From the NCBI GenBank assembly GCA_964515755.1, contig CAZEVK010000003.1:1-64000 (forward strand): a stretch of DNA of 64,000 bases. Reading direction: 5' to 3'. The translations under genes were made by a program, and so were the position numbers. Positions 63,482 to 64,000 of this stretch are shown here, one piece after another. This DNA comes from JAGVLN01 sp964515755. Its GTDB lineage: Bacteria; Pseudomonadota; Alphaproteobacteria; Rickettsiales; JABSSG01. Within the stretch, counting starts at the first letter, position 1, and each line of letters opens with the position of its first letter. The notes under the pieces are model-generated. The model had not been told where the DNA came from. It ran no database searches and saw nothing but the letters and a program-made list of their open reading frames with translations.

Positions 63482-64000
63482 TTAGATTGTTTTATTTTTT
63501 GAAAATAAAAGCTTTTTATAAGCCTTATTTAGGGCGCTTACATCAAAAAGCCATATAATTACGATTATTGTGAATATTACCATTAGATATGGGGATATAG
63601 TAGTGAAAGTTGCTGCTGGAAAAATCATAAATATTAGGCTTTGAATAAAAGCACCACCAGATTTTGCAAGTCTTGCACCTACTACATCTACAGCTGCTTT
63701 ACCTTTAGATCTTATTTCTTCATCTGCTGGTATATATGCCATTTCTTTTGTAGAATCGAAGAATGAATATTTAGCTGATTTACTGAGAATATTTTGAGCA
63801 GCTCCAAGCATAACTGCCATTAATAATGGATCAAATATTAAAAATTGATTTATAAAGTTGGCTGTTGAGCTATCAAAAACTATAAAAATGAAAAAGCCTA
63901 ATCCAGTTACCATTATCATAATGGGAGTTATAATAGCTGCTGGAAGCCATCCATAAACTCTAAGTATATTTACACTTATAATAGTGAATAATATTGTAAA
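63482..64000 (-). CDS. tlc: ATP/ADP translocase (NTT family), copy 2, partial at window edge
   Basis: Only the C-terminal ~172 residues are in the window; the frame is open to base 64000 and the gene continues beyond it. The segment matches copy 1 closely in FDSTKEMAYIPAD and RSKGKAAVDVVGARLAKSG, with a shorter, lysine-rich tail. Tandem NTT paralogues in other Rickettsiales often differ in substrate (ATP/ADP versus other NTPs), so the two may not be redundant. An ATG at 63919 is internal, not the true start. Confidence 0.93.
   Translation of the reverse strand, partial: FTILFTIISVNILRVYGWLPAAIITPIMIMVTGLGFFIFIVFDSSTANFINQFLIFDPLLMAVMLGAAQNILSKSAKYSFFDSTKEMAYIPADEEIRSKGKAAVDVVGARLAKSGGAFIQSLIFMIFPAATFTTISPYLMVIFTIIVIIWLFDVSALNKAYKKLLFSKNKTI

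Noticed and set aside
1..64000. Search by eye for CRISPR arrays, rRNA genes, prophage or complete insertion sequences.
   Set aside because: No regularly spaced repeats, rRNA-like segments, integrase, phage structural genes or intact transposase were found.

Overview
The window is AT-rich, densely coded DNA (roughly 30% GC by eye) from an obligate intracellular alphaproteobacterium of the order Rickettsiales. The evidence is two tandem non-mitochondrial ATP/ADP translocases at the right edge, a DUF2748 gene (a family I know from Rickettsiales), the long ~483-residue isocitrate dehydrogenase typical of Rickettsia-type genomes, a hemC-hemD-mitofilin-hemY cluster, an alphaproteobacterial-type tRNA-Met and a Sel1-repeat protein. 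It is unlikely to be Rickettsia itself, because it keeps transketolase, GAPDH and phosphoglycerate kinase as an operon, plus guaB and guaA, an FTR1 iron permease and a DASS anion transporter. A Midichloriaceae-like or non-Rickettsia Rickettsiaceae lineage fits best; this placement is inference.

Layout. 1-6.4 kb is a loose accessory stretch: an MFS exporter lacking its first residues, a phosphopantetheinyl transferase with an odd C-terminus, an SH3/NlpC-P60 peptidase, a BON lipoprotein, a DUF883 membrane protein with a YqjE-like partner, several hairpins and a possible transposase remnant. 6.4-15.8 kb is leftward: recA-fabG-acpP-fabF-mltG, then DUF2748 (split by a 10-N assembly gap at 11188-11197), an M23 peptidase, ispB and an OmpA-like lipoprotein. 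15.8-22.2 kb holds rnhB-icd, convergent with topA and dprA, then a 2-Cys peroxiredoxin. 22.4-28.5 kb has tRNA-Met with a good promoter, a KdtX/WaaE-like glycosyltransferase, a SemiSWEET transporter, a PAP2 phosphatase, miaB, ispA, a probable 6S RNA, zapA, a coiled-coil partner and an adenosine deaminase-like gene. 28.5-31.1 kb is guaB and guaA. 31.1-35.0 kb is an eroded accessory stretch: an esterase, the tail of a broken pssA, a frameshifted PAP2 gene and an intact DASS transporter.

35.2-46.9 kb is core: lepA, divergent prfB with its programmed +1 frameshift intact, ldcA, hemC, hemD, a mitofilin (Mic60) homologue, hemY and rpe on the plus strand; a folate cyclo-ligase, rpsD, a TrmJ-like methylase and cysS on the minus strand. 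47-55.3 kb on the plus strand carries a CapD/WbpM-like sugar dehydratase, rodA, hpf, a YfgM-like protein, bamB, der, and a cupredoxin plus FTR1 permease pair. 55.3-61.0 kb on the minus strand is the Sel1 protein and the coupled tkt-gap-pgk-(unknown 117 aa) operon. A DUF1189-like membrane protein and the two translocases close the window.

The genes suggest a parasite that imports ATP and organic anions, keeps only part of central carbon metabolism (tkt, rpe, gap, pgk, icd), makes haem, fatty acids and polyprenyl carriers, builds and trims peptidoglycan (MltG, M23, LdcA, NlpC/P60, RodA) and decorates its surface. I see no CRISPR array, prophage or intact insertion sequence.
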